64,000 bases of DNA from Rhodanobacter sp. DHB23 (GCF_014842975.1 NZ_JACYXK010000024.1:2554-66553), one strand, 5' to 3'; numbered from the stretch's first letter, positions 25,513 through 33,318 are shown. The notes: generated by a model not told the origin, from the letters alone. A program made the numbers and translations.

Positions 25513-25779
25513 GTGGACGGAGATCCGGGATGCACGACAGTTCGATATCTCCTGCATGACACGTTCGCCGGATCGTGCGTGGCATGCGTCATCACTAGCG
25601 AGCCAACCACGATGCTTCACGCCTTGCTCTCTTCCATCATCCACGGTCTCATCTACGCCACGATCTTCAAAATCGTGAGGCACCTCGGGCTGCCGGCGAC
25701 GCTTGTTTTCGCATGCGTTGGAATAGTCGCCGTCTTTGTCATCGCCGGCCTCTCGCGGGGCCGCCGGCGTCGCTGGTAA
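25513..25779 (+). CDS. Small membrane protein
   Basis: 88 residues from GTG 25513 (AGGTGAG upstream), or 55 residues from ATG 25612, which lacks a clear ribosome-binding site. The part common to both starts has two hydrophobic segments (LLSSIIHGLIYATIFKIV and LPATLVFACVGIVAVFVIAG) and ends in an Arg-rich cytoplasmic anchor (RGRRRRW). No family is recognised. Confidence 0.5.
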   Translation: MDGDPGCTTVRYLLHDTFAGSCVACVITSEPTTMLHALLSSIIHGLIYATIFKIVRHLGLPATLVFACVGIVAVFVIAGLSRGRRRRW

Positions 25780-25798
25780 CCCCTCCGGAGATCCCGAA

Positions 25799-26035
25799 AT
25801 GAGTCACAGACCAGTACATCGCAGCACTTTAAAGATGACTCGCCAGGCGATGCGTATGCGGTTTCTGACGCGTGACCCGTCAGGACCAAAGATGCGGCGA
25901 CTCGATCTTCTGCTGCCGAATGAAACTTTCAGGAAGCTTGAAGAAATCATGGACAGCACGAACATGCGCCGCCGGGAAGCGCTGGAGTCCCTGATCCTCG
26001 CCTACCATAGCCGCATCTTCGCAGGAGAAAAGTAG
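25799..26035 (+). CDS. Small ribbon-helix-helix-like DNA-binding protein
   Basis: 78 residues from ATG 25799 with CGGAG 8 nt upstream. A basic N-terminal arm (STLKMTRQAMRMRFLTRD) precedes RRLDLLLPNETFRKLEEIM and TNMRRREALESLILAY, the strand-helix-helix pattern of CopG/MetJ repressors. It lies between two leader-motif copies (25482 and 26079), so it is a candidate regulator of the element's repeated motif, by position only. Confidence 0.6.
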   Translation: MSHRPVHRSTLKMTRQAMRMRFLTRDPSGPKMRRLDLLLPNETFRKLEEIMDSTNMRRREALESLILAYHSRIFAGEK

Positions 26036-26078
26036 TTGCGTGAGAGTGTGGGTGCGCTCAGCGGTTTGAACCATTGAA

Positions 26079-26100
26079 CGCGAAAACTCCCAACGGGTGG
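26079..26100 (+). promoter_or_regulatory. Element leader motif, copy 5
   Basis: CGCGAAAACTCCCAACGGGTGG. GAAAAC starts 41 nt before the adhesin ATG at 26123, the same spacing as copy 2. CTCC can pair with GGAG of the ribosome-binding site. Confidence 0.6.
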
Positions 26101-26122
26101 GACATCAAAAGGAGACCCACCC

Positions 26123-27619
26123 ATGCGACACATTTCAATGTTTACGGCTGCTGCTATGGCAACTGCGATCGCAGCCTACCTTGCACCATCGTCGGTCCAC
26201 GCGCAGACCACCGGCACGCAAGTGACCGACGCTGGAGGGTATGCCGCCGTGTGCACTGGCGGTACCGACGCCCAGGGAAACCCGACGCCTTGCGCGACCA
26301 CCACCACGAATTCGTACGGTGCGCAGGCCACCGGCGTCGATTCGAATGCGTTCGGCATAAACGCCACCGCCAGCGGGACGGCCAGCGTGGCCGTTGGCGA
26401 ATACGCACAGGCCAGCGGCATGTCCAGCACAGCCCTCGGCCAGCAGGCCAGGGCCAGTGGGATGGCCAGCACGGCCATAGGTGAGTTATCGGCAGCCAGC
26501 GGCGTGTTCAGCACGGCCATCGGTGTGCAGGCCACAGCCAACGGTTCATCGAGCGTCGCCGGTGGCTTCAATGCGCAAGCCACCACCGCCGATGCGCTCG
26601 CAATGGGCGACGATGCAATTGCCGGCAGTGCCGGCGGAACCGGCGAAATCGCGCTGGGCTCGGATTCGGCAGCCACCGGCCCGCAGAGCATCGCGTTGGG
26701 CTACGGCGCACAGGCCACCGGTGCAGGCAGTGTCGCCATCGGCATGAACAGCGTGGCGGACGAAAACAACACGGTGAGCGTGGGTAGTCCGGGAAACACG
26801 CGCCGCATCGTCAACGTAGCCGACGGCATCAACAGCAACGATGCGGTGAACGTGGAGCAGCTGACACCGGCCATCGCGACATTCGGCGGCGGCGCCACCT
26901 TTAACGGTGGCGTGTTCACCGCCCCATCGTATGTCCTGACGGCGCCGGGCGCGGCCGGCACCTACAACAACGTGGGTAGCGCGCTGCTCGCGCTGGACAA
27001 CGGCTTGAACGCTGTTAACACCCTCGTGGGCAACATTCCGGCCGGGCCGCAAGGGCCGGCTGGTCCTGCAGGCCCGCAAGGTCCCGCCGGCACCAGCAAC
27101 AACGATCCGCTGGCCGTGAACTACGACAGCAGCAGCAAGACCAGCGTGACACTGGCGGGTGCGGGCGGCACGCAGATCCACAACCTGGCCGCCGGGTCGG
27201 CCTCCACCGATGCCGCCAACGTCGGCCAGGTGCAGGCCGCCCAGCAGGCCGCCGTTAGCACCGCCGACGACTACACCGACACGCAGGTGCAACAGGTGCG
27301 GTCGTGGGCGCAGAGCTACACCGATGCACAGACCGCGGCGGCGCTGCAAGAAGCGAACGCCTACACCGACTGGAAGTTCAGCCAGCTGGGCGAGGCCGTG
27401 GCGCGCGTGGCGTCGGAAGGGTCGGCGGCAGTCGCCATGTCCAGCAACTTCCGTGGTGACGACAGCCTGGCAGCGGGCGCTGGCTGGGCGGGTGGACACT
27501 CCGCGCTGGCCGTGGGCTATCGCCACGTGCTCGAAAACGGCCACGTGTCGTTTTCGGTGCACGGCGAGGTGTCGGGCTTTGAACGCAGCCTCGGTGCCGG
27601 CATGGGATACAGCTGGTGA
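26123..27619 (+). CDS. Trimeric autotransporter adhesin (YadA-like)
   Basis: 498 residues with AAAAGGAG upstream. A signal peptide (MFTAAAMATAIAAYLAPSSVHA|Q) is followed by YadA-type head repeats of about 14 residues (ASVAVGEYAQASG, SSTALGQQARASG, ASTAIGELSAASG), then a neck-like VNVADGINSNDAVNVEQL and a short collagen-like GPQGPAGPAGPQGPAG. A coiled-coil stalk (about 365-425) leads to the YadA membrane anchor (about 425-498) ending in Trp. Trimers would form a 12-stranded barrel with three surface stalks. Finding this in a mobilizable element next to transfer genes suggests a role in donor-recipient contact or host adhesion. Transcribed behind leader motif copy 5. Confidence 0.93.
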   Translation: MRHISMFTAAAMATAIAAYLAPSSVHAQTTGTQVTDAGGYAAVCTGGTDAQGNPTPCATTTTNSYGAQATGVDSNAFGINATASGTASVAVGEYAQASGMSSTALGQQARASGMASTAIGELSAASGVFSTAIGVQATANGSSSVAGGFNAQATTADALAMGDDAIAGSAGGTGEIALGSDSAATGPQSIALGYGAQATGAGSVAIGMNSVADENNTVSVGSPGNTRRIVNVADGINSNDAVNVEQLTPAIATFGGGATFNGGVFTAPSYVLTAPGAAGTYNNVGSALLALDNGLNAVNTLVGNIPAGPQGPAGPAGPQGPAGTSNNDPLAVNYDSSSKTSVTLAGAGGTQIHNLAAGSASTDAANVGQVQAAQQAAVSTADDYTDTQVQQVRSWAQSYTDAQTAAALQEANAYTDWKFSQLGEAVARVASEGSAAVAMSSNFRGDDSLAAGAGWAGGHSALAVGYRHVLENGHVSFSVHGEVSGFERSLGAGMGYSW

Positions 27620-27630
27620 TTTGCTTCACC

Positions 27631-27685
27631 GGCGACACCCGGCAAATGCCGGGTGTCGCCGGTCTTTGCCGGGAATTCCCGGCAA
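27631..27685. terminator. Two adjacent perfect hairpins after the adhesin gene
   Basis: A 14-bp stem (GGCGACACCCGGCA and complement, 27631-27660, AA loop) is followed by a 20-bp perfect palindrome, TTGCCGGGAATTCCCGGCAA (27666-27685). The first lies 11 bp after the adhesin stop and probably terminates it. Related CCGGGAATCCC and GGCAATGCCGG fragments continue to about 27732. Confidence 0.65.
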
Positions 27686-27734
27686 TAGAAGCGATGCAAG
27701 CGGCCATCGACGGGCAATGCCGGGGAATCCCGAC

Positions 27735-27757
27735 CACGAAAACTCCTAACAGATAGA
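27735..27757 (+). promoter_or_regulatory. Element leader motif, copy 6
   Basis: CCACGAAAACTCCTAAC followed by AGATAGAGG. GAAAAC starts 59 nt before the GTG at 27797, as in copy 1. CTCCT is complementary to the AGGAG ribosome-binding site. Confidence 0.6.
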
Positions 27758-27796
27758 GGCGGCACTTGGTTGCCTCACCTGACCAGGAGAATTCCA

Positions 27797-28588
27797 GTGC
27801 GCATAGAAACCCGACTCCAAGATGATGAACCTGCAGCCTCCGCGCTGCGTGCACTGTCCCCTCGCGATCGCGGAACTGCGATTCGTCTTCTTATCCGCCG
27901 GCATCATCACGAATTGCCAGATCTCATTGGCTTGGCACCCCAGTCGAATACCACGGTCACGCCGCGGCCAGCCCCGGTTCTCGAATCACCAACACCCGCG
28001 GGGCCGTCGGCGGACGAGCCCGCGCCCGTGGTGGGAAAAAGGAAACTCACGCCAGAGAACCTTCAAAAGGTGATCGACCAAGCGAAGAGCTGGCAAAAGG
28101 CGGTAATTGCCCTGGGATTCCTTATCGCCGGCGTCGGAGGAGTCGGCGCATCGTCACCTGCACAGGCAGCAGACGTCACGCTCGATCTGAACGTGGCGTC
28201 CATTCACGGCGAGCAATGGGCACGTCGCGACCTCAACCAGATCAACCCCGGTCTGGGTATCACCTATCGCCCTGAGGGAAGCGCGGGCGACTGGGCGCTT
28301 TCAATGGGGGCTTACAACAACAGCTATCGACGTCTGACGGCCTACGCCCTTGCAGAGTGGACGCCACTCCACATCGGCAACCCGCAGAACTGGCACGTGG
28401 ATGCGGGCTTGTCAGGTGGTGTTGCATCCGGCTATCGCCGAAGTGAGATCCCGACGTCGCCGGCGATGGGCACAGCGTTGTTTCGAATCGAATCACCATC
28501 GGGCATGGCAGCGAGTCTTTTTGCTGTCCCCAACTTTGGTGCGTGCGAGAGCGGCTTTATCGGACTGCAGATCGGCATACCACTGTGA
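27797..28588 (+). CDS. Protein with cytoplasmic-type N terminus, internal signal peptide and barrel-like C terminus
   Basis: 263 residues from GTG 27797, seven nt after AGGAG. About residues 1-45 look cytoplasmic (RALSPRDRGTAIRLLIRRHH, RHH/HTH-like helices). A Pro-rich linker (about 50-80) and a charged helix follow. At about 103-128 a textbook signal sequence, AVIALGFLIAGVGGVGASSPAQA|A, sits in the middle of the protein. The rest alternates like beta strands of a small outer-membrane barrel (GLGITYRPEGSAGDWALSMGAYNNSYRRL), but the last residue is Leu rather than the usual aromatic. Cleavage would leave an N-terminal fragment in the cytoplasmic membrane and release the rest outward. Function unknown. 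Confidence 0.65.
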   Translation: MRIETRLQDDEPAASALRALSPRDRGTAIRLLIRRHHHELPDLIGLAPQSNTTVTPRPAPVLESPTPAGPSADEPAPVVGKRKLTPENLQKVIDQAKSWQKAVIALGFLIAGVGGVGASSPAQAADVTLDLNVASIHGEQWARRDLNQINPGLGITYRPEGSAGDWALSMGAYNNSYRRLTAYALAEWTPLHIGNPQNWHVDAGLSGGVASGYRRSEIPTSPAMGTALFRIESPSGMAASLFAVPNFGACESGFIGLQIGIPL

Positions 28589-28711
28589 CCGAGGCCGTTT
28601 TTGTATTGCGCGAAAAAGGCGCTACCCGACAATGGATTTCGAGAGGTAGGAGCGCAAAGCGGCTTCCAGCTCGCGCATGAAATCGCCTCGATCCATGACT
28701 CCATCGTCCTA

Positions 28712-28893
28712 CCCCGTCGGTCGCCTTTTCGCTCAAGCGGTCGCAGAGGCAGTACGCGGATGCAAGGGCGTTCCGACGCCCAGCGCCGGATTCAGCCGAC
28801 ACGGCTGAACCGGACACTGAACGTCTTCACTCAAGACCCCCCTTGCATCCGCTCCCTGCCTCAGCGCCCGTCGCTACAAGGCGACCGACGGGG
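28712..28893. ncRNA. Long nested inverted-repeat structure, candidate structured RNA
   Basis: Four complementary pairs nest inside each other: a 16-bp outer stem (28712-28727 with 28878-28893), GAGGCAG/CTGCCTC (28746-28752 with 28856-28862), a 13-bp GCGGATGCAAGGG stem (28756-28768 with 28840-28852), and an inner TTCAGCC/GGCTGAA hairpin with a 5-nt loop (28791-28797 with 28803-28809). The whole folds into one branched arm of about 180 nt in a 450-bp stretch with no convincing gene. It may be a regulatory leader, a replication or transfer structure, or a decayed mobile repeat; strand is unknown. Confidence 0.5.
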
Positions 28894-29040
28894 CAGGACT
28901 TCAAATGGAGTGCGTAGGTGTGATCGATCAATTTCAAAAGCGCGCGAGCCTCCAGCCAGAAGCCGAAAAGCAGGCTCCCTCCGAGGCAGGGCGGGAGAAG
29001 CCGAAGCAGCAGCCATCACACGACCAAGAGGCACAAGCCA

Positions 29041-29672
29041 TGACCACCACGACGCATCCGGCCAGCATGACCACCGAGAAGCGCGACCAGGCCCGCCGCG
29101 CGCAGTTCACTGGCACAGTCACCAATGTGATTCGCGGGGCGGGTGATGCCTTCGCGATCTTCCACTACACCAACACCGCCGGAAAGCTGTGTGCCATAGC
29201 CTTCTACGGCAAGGCAATCAAACCCGCGTTCCGCTACAGCTTCCGTTCGGAGGAGCTGCGGACTGAACACTGCAACGACTGGGCCGGTGGCGTGATGCGT
29301 ATGCAGGAGCGCACCAACGAGCGTCGCGCCCAGCGCAACCAGCCGCACACCCTGACCGTGGGCGATGTGCTGATGAGCATGTGGGGCTACGAGCAGACCA
29401 ACGTGGACTACTACGAAGTCACTGCGCGCCACGGCCGCACGCAAGTCACGTTGCGCCCCATCGCTGCACGCAGGGAAGCAACAGGCGGCATGCAGGGCGA
29501 TTGCACACCGCTGCCTGGCAAGTTCACGGGTGAGCCGATCCGCTGCAAGGTCGATGGTTCGAGCAACACCGTGCGCCTGTCGAGCTTCCAGCGTGCCAGC
29601 AAGATCGAACCGCTTACGGAGGTTGATGGCCTGCGCGTCTGGCCGGTCGATCACTGGACGGCTTACGCCTGA
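29041..29672 (+). CDS. Element protein of unknown function
   Basis: 210 residues from ATG 29041, with GAGG 8 nt upstream; an in-frame ATG at 28905 would add 45 low-complexity residues (QPEAEKQAPSEAGREKPKQQ). The N terminus resembles a small beta-barrel (OB-like) pattern: RAQFTGTVTNVIRGAGDAFA, then FHYTNTAGKLCAIAFYG. A basic helical middle (MRMQERTNERRAQRNQ) follows, then HTLTVGDVLMSMWGYEQ. An OB fold would suit single-strand DNA binding, but this is only a visual impression. It leads the next two or three genes in the same direction. Confidence 0.55.
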
Positions 29673-29727
29673 TTTCTCACCTCAGCCGCAGCAGCGGTTC
29701 CTGCACTTCAGCCCCAAGGAGCACATC

Positions 29728-30000
29728 ATGAAGTACCTCATCGACACCATCGCCGACCTGGCCACCATGGTGGCCAGCCTCGCCATCGAGAACCTGCGCG
29801 TCTTGTTGTCAGCGACCTCTCTCGTTGCGCTTCTGATTGCTGGGCACATTGAAATTCGGCACGTGCTGGCCGAACAGAACGCGCAGCAAACCATGTTTGA
29901 GCAGATCGCCAAGGCGGCCGTACAGACGCCCGCGCCGGCAGCTACAGCTGCTTCGCAAAAGTGGTGCCCCGTCGATAACTGGCCTTCCGATTGCCAATGA
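29728..30000 (+). CDS. Small single-pass membrane protein (90 aa)
   Basis: 90 residues from ATG 29728 with AAGGAG upstream. Helical, with one hydrophobic segment (LRVLLSATSLVALLIAGHI), a short coiled part (VLAEQNAQQTMFEQIAKAA) and an Ala/Pro tail ending in KWCPVDNWPSDCQ, whose two Cys could form a disulfide outside the cytoplasm. No family is recognised. Confidence 0.6.
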   Translation: MKYLIDTIADLATMVASLAIENLRVLLSATSLVALLIAGHIEIRHVLAEQNAQQTMFEQIAKAAVQTPAPAATAASQKWCPVDNWPSDCQ

Positions 30001-30021
30001 GCCTTCTCCCTGCGTGTTGAC

Positions 30022-30043
30022 CACGAAAACTCCAACAAGTGGG
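30022..30043 (+). promoter_or_regulatory. Element leader motif, copy 7
   Basis: CCACGAAAACTCCAACAAGTGG. GAAAAC starts 88 nt before the lipoprotein ATG at 30113. CTCC can pair with GGAG in that gene's AGGGAG ribosome-binding site. Confidence 0.55.
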
Positions 30044-30112
30044 GGAGGGGCATCGATTACGAGACCCCCTCCAGCCTTCGCCAGTCGTCACTCAACGAAC
30101 AGGGAGCTACTC

Positions 30113-30652
30113 ATGAACACGTTCCATAAGATCCTTCCCGTCATTCCCTTCGCCCTTGCCCGCGGTGTAGTGGTAGCGCTCGGGCTGACTCTCGCCGGCT
30201 GCGCCACACTTCCTTCGGCACTAGGCGGAGGGCAGCAATCGAGCGCCGACCGCTACAACGCTGGCCAAGTGCAGCAGGTTCAGCAGGTGCAGCTCGGCAC
30301 AGTGCTGAGCGTGCGCGCTGTCACCATCCACCAAACGCCAGGTACTACGGAGGGCGATAGCTTGATCGGTGCCGCCGTCGGCGGCCTTTTGGGGCATCAA
30401 GTGGGGCAGGGCAACGGCAAGCTAGTTGCCACAGCTGCGCTGGCCGTAGGAGGCGCTGTCGCAGGCAACAAGCTGGGTGATGCAGCCGGCACTCAGGCTG
30501 GGCTGTCAGTCACCGTTCGGTTGGACAGTGGCCAGATCGTGAATGTCACGCAGGCGGCTGATGTGCGACTCCAAGCAGGTCAGCATGTACAGCTCATCGG
30601 TGGTGGCTGGAATCAGCCAGCCCGCGTTGTGCCGATGGAGGTTGCGCCATGA
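30113..30652 (+). CDS. Glycine-zipper outer-membrane lipoprotein (SlyB/Pcp-like)
   Basis: 179 residues. The signal sequence ends in a lipobox, LTLAGC, with the lipidated Cys at 30. Residues about 60-75 (LGTVLSVRAVTI) and the Gly-rich zipper GAAVGGLLGHQVGQGNGK plus GGAVAGNKLGDAAG are typical of SlyB-type 2TM glycine-zipper lipoproteins. The remainder is a small beta domain (VTVRLDSGQIVNVTQ). Family members sit in the outer membrane and stabilise the envelope. On this element it may support the envelope during transfer or adhesin export. It overlaps the next gene by 4 nt. Confidence 0.85.
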   Translation: MNTFHKILPVIPFALARGVVVALGLTLAGCATLPSALGGGQQSSADRYNAGQVQQVQQVQLGTVLSVRAVTIHQTPGTTEGDSLIGAAVGGLLGHQVGQGNGKLVATAALAVGGAVAGNKLGDAAGTQAGLSVTVRLDSGQIVNVTQAADVRLQAGQHVQLIGGGWNQPARVVPMEVAP

Positions 30653-31209
30653 GCAACATCAGCCTGCTACAGGATTTCAACTACGAGCGCGGTGTGCGGA
30701 TCTGGCCGGCGCGGAATGAAAATTGCCGCCGTACCGAATGCGAAATCTGCGATGCTGAAAAAATCGAAGGTGAAGGACTTAAGCTCGCTCCCGAGGATGG
30801 TTGCATCGTACTTTTTAGATGGTTGGACACATCGCAGTGGGTGCAGGTGCTTGAAGATCGCGCGTGGTGTGTAGATGAGAATGATGGCGAAGGCGACACT
30901 CTGATGTCTTGGCTGGGTTTGGACGATTTCGCGGCGATGATTTTAGAATTCTGCTCGACCTGCATGGGCATGCCGGAGTTGAAATCCGCCATTGAACGGT
31001 GGCGTGCACAGGGGGCAACGCTAGTGTTCATTGGGGCTCGGCCGGCGCGAACATTCATGTTTGAGCAACGCATCACGGAGCTTGAAAGCTGTGTCCAGCA
31101 AGGCGTCGGTTGGAATATCGTCGAAGATCTGATGAAGCGCCTAGAAGCGCTGGAGAAAGCGCAACAGAATTTCAGTTGCTCCAGTGCGCCTTGTCCCAAA
31201 CTCCACTAA
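30649..31209 (+). CDS. Cytoplasmic-type protein of unknown function
   Basis: 186 residues, ATGA overlap with the lipoprotein gene. No signal or TM segment. It has an N-terminal Cys cluster (ENCRRTECEICDAEK) that could bind a metal, an acidic middle (CVDENDGEGDTLMSWLGLDD) and a C-terminal amphipathic helix (ELESCVQQGVGWNIVEDLMK). The final 38 bp overlap the convergent gene's 3' end. Family not recognised. Confidence 0.6.
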   Translation: MSNISLLQDFNYERGVRIWPARNENCRRTECEICDAEKIEGEGLKLAPEDGCIVLFRWLDTSQWVQVLEDRAWCVDENDGEGDTLMSWLGLDDFAAMILEFCSTCMGMPELKSAIERWRAQGATLVFIGARPARTFMFEQRITELESCVQQGVGWNIVEDLMKRLEALEKAQQNFSCSSAPCPKLH

Positions 31210-31717
31210 CGCAGATGCAGTGCATGTTTGGCTGGTGCTGGGCTACTTCGCGCGCGCCGATCCTATTCAGTAAGTTGGAGCGTGCCTGTGCCAACTTTGT
31301 GATTTCACTGCCCTCGCTGGAGCGGTATAGGTCGAATGTGATGCGTTTGATCTGTGGAGCTTGCTCAGCTACTAGCCGTGCGAAACCACGTAGCACAGAC
31401 TCGGCCAATCGTTTTCCTTTTCGCGATGCGTCCAACGCAAAATGATCGATATGCAAAGTGTCGAGGGCTACGCCGCGCAGCGACATCAACTCGAAGGTCG
31501 CGAGTGATCCGAATCCATCCTTCACATAGCAGTCTGAGGCCGGCGGACGATCGTCAGGAATCAGCTCGTAAGGAATGCGACCAAAACCGAAAAATTTGAT
31601 CGCTGCTGCGGAGTCATCATTGCCCGGCTTGGTGCTGGTTCGGATGCGGCGATTGATGTTCCAGGCCAGGAAACCACCAGCGGTAAGCACGCCAAGAATG
31701 CAGAGGTAGAAGCCCAT
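31172..31717 (-). CDS. Membrane-anchored GNAT-like acetyltransferase
   Basis: 181 residues from ATG 31717 with AGGAG upstream. One N-terminal TM helix (LCILGVLTAGGFLAWNI) precedes a soluble domain with HIDHFALDASRKGKRLAESV, reminiscent of the acetyl-CoA loop of GNAT N-acetyltransferases (R-x-x-G-x-G/A-like, here RKGKRLA), and a following helix LRGFARLVAEQ. Substrate unknown. Its 3' end overlaps that of the preceding plus-strand gene. The GNAT call is moderate. Confidence 0.55.
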   Translation of the reverse strand: MGFYLCILGVLTAGGFLAWNINRRIRTSTKPGNDDSAAAIKFFGFGRIPYELIPDDRPPASDCYVKDGFGSLATFELMSLRGVALDTLHIDHFALDASRKGKRLAESVLRGFARLVAEQAPQIKRITFDLYRSSEGSEITKLAQARSNLLNRIGAREVAQHQPNMHCICVSGVWDKAHWSN

Positions 31718-31912
31718 TCACGTGCTCCTGTGTCGATCAGCGATTTTTTGATCGTGCCGGCGCTGAGCCTCAACTGTAGCCTGATCGATCCACGAAAAGA
31801 TCGACCTCATCAGGCCCGTGAACGGCGTGAAATAGCCGGCCACAACTACGCTCCACGGCTTCGCTTTGCCTTTGCGAAAGCCATCGAGCATCCCTTTCAG
31901 AAATTCAATCAT
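31718..31912 (-). CDS. Small protein upstream of the GNAT-like gene (64 aa)
   Basis: 64 residues; its stop codon directly precedes the next start on the minus strand, which implies cotranscription. Amphipathic N terminus (MIEFLKGMLDGFRKGKAKP), one moderately hydrophobic stretch (WSVVVAGYFTPFTGLMRSIF) and a charged tail. No family is recognised and the ribosome-binding site is weak. Confidence 0.5.
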   Translation of the reverse strand: MIEFLKGMLDGFRKGKAKPWSVVVAGYFTPFTGLMRSIFSWIDQATVEAQRRHDQKIADRHRST

Positions 31913-32044
31913 GTGAGGCGCATCCTGAGGTGGGGTGATCCGTGCCGCTTACGGCCCGTTGAATCAAGCGTTGGCGGACCAACTGGATGAATCGGTGGAT
32001 CTACAGTGAGGACTCCTATTCAATGCAGAATGCAGGGAGTCACT

Positions 32045-32206
32045 ATGACACGCAGAACTGCACAACGCCTCCTCATCACCGCCGTCGGCGTCGTCGGTGT
32101 GATTACTGGGGGACTTGCGGGTGCAACTGATGTTGGCGTCCTTCTCGGGGGTGCCGGCATGCTCATACTTATTGTCTTGGTCATGACAATCGGGAGGCCG
32201 ACCTGA
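32045..32206 (+). CDS. Small two-helix membrane protein (53 aa)
   Basis: 53 residues from ATG 32045 (GGAG 6 nt upstream). Two hydrophobic glycine-rich segments (LLITAVGVVGVITGGLAGA and VGVLLGGAGMLILIVLVMTI) with a short turn, like a holin or small toxin hairpin. Function unknown. It is flanked by noncoding DNA on both sides. Confidence 0.5.
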   Translation: MTRRTAQRLLITAVGVVGVITGGLAGATDVGVLLGGAGMLILIVLVMTIGRPT

Positions 32207-32281
32207 TGGCGCCTATGCCTTTCCCGCCAAACCCATTCCCTCCAAGCCTTCAACAGCCCGTCCACGGCGGATGGGGCGTCT

Positions 32282-32347
32282 GGGCCGCACAAGCGGGCCG
32301 ACAGCGGGCAGGGCCCGCAGGGAGGCCGAGCCGCGAAGTGGCGAGCT
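32282..32347 (+). repeat. Direct repeat A flanking the GIY-YIG gene
   Basis: 66 bp, aligning without gaps to 33441-33506 with 10 mismatches. The core includes ACAGCGGG, CCCGCAGG and CGAAGTGG. The copies lie on both sides of the nuclease gene in the same orientation. Confidence 0.7.
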
Positions 32348-32460
32348 TAGCCCCAGTCGGCCGCTCGCAGTGCATCAGCTATCGGGGTGTGACGGATGGA
32401 GTTCATTTGCGACGAGATGCAGCACTTCCTACGCCTGGTCAGCGACTCCGTTAGCCTGTT

Positions 32461-33318
32461 CTAGACCTTCGCTTTCACCTTGGCCTTGCCCGGCATCGGC
32501 TGGGTGTTGAGGCCGTATGTGGTCGTCATGAGTTTGCGCATCCAGTGATGTTCAAGCTCGATGATTTCTGAGACAGTCGCACTGGATGCCGCAACCTCAA
32601 GGATGGTCACTTGGTAGTCCGCGTCCGCGGTCAACTGCAGGCCGTCGTTGCCACCGTGGCCGTTTTGCAGGTAGTCCATCCACCGCCCCCAGAAGCCGTC
32701 GCTCCCCGTGGCGCTCCCGACGTAGTTCTTCCCGTTCTTCAGAGACACGAGCAGATAGATGCCCCGGGCTGTCGACAGATTCGACCGCCATGAGCTGGGC
32801 TCATCGGGAAGTTTGCGAATGGTGCTGATGAATTCGATATACCCAGGGAAGTCGGGTTCCGTGATGCTCTTCCGGATTTCCAGGATGTCCTTGGGCTGTC
32901 GATCGGCACGTTGGACCCAAGCGATGTGTGCGGGTCCCCACTCAACGACCACCTTCCCAATAAAGGGATCCATGGCCTCGACGCGTTCGGTCTCGTAGAA
33001 CTGATGCTCCAGGACCGAATGCCCGCTGATGGGACAGGTGAGGCTGGGATCCTTGCAGATGCTTTTGCTCAAAACGCGGTAGAGGCCAACGAACAGCGTT
33101 TCACCTACAGGACCGGGCACGAAGTTGGCGATGTACTTCGCGTCGCCAAATTTGTCTTCACTTTGATAGTCCTGGTACCGCTTAAACGAGCCATCCTCCT
33201 TGCGCCACAAGTCTGCCGGCGTCACACCCAGTTCGCCGCGCTTCCGTTGATGCCGTGCCATGCGGGTTTCCTTGGGCGAAATCCCGGCCGATTCAAGCAA
33301 AGCATTGAACGTGAGCAT
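32461..33318 (-). CDS. GIY-YIG nuclease-domain protein
   Basis: 285 residues from ATG 33318 (AGGGGA 6 nt upstream). The N-terminal ~150 residues are an uncharacterised domain (DLWRKEDGSFKRYQDYQ, PGPVGETLFVGLYRVLS, ending WGPAHIAWVQ). About 175-270 form a GIY-YIG nuclease core: RGIYLLVSLKNGKNYVGSAT (the GIY and YVG motif), then an Arg in FWGRWMDYLQNGHGGN and a catalytic Glu in SEIIELEHHWMRKLMT. Related solo proteins occur in defence islands and mobile elements. Here the gene is alone between 66-bp direct repeats. Restriction-like defence is likely; a homing function is the alternative. Confidence 0.8.
   Translation of the reverse strand: MLTFNALLESAGISPKETRMARHQRKRGELGVTPADLWRKEDGSFKRYQDYQSEDKFGDAKYIANFVPGPVGETLFVGLYRVLSKSICKDPSLTCPISGHSVLEHQFYETERVEAMDPFIGKVVVEWGPAHIAWVQRADRQPKDILEIRKSITEPDFPGYIEFISTIRKLPDEPSSWRSNLSTARGIYLLVSLKNGKNYVGSATGSDGFWGRWMDYLQNGHGGNDGLQLTADADYQVTILEVAASSATVSEIIELEHHWMRKLMTTTYGLNTQPMPGKAKVKAKV

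Noticed and set aside
32206..32454. 82-codon plus-strand frame after the small two-helix membrane gene
   Set aside because: It is built largely from direct repeat A and low-complexity Pro/Arg codons.
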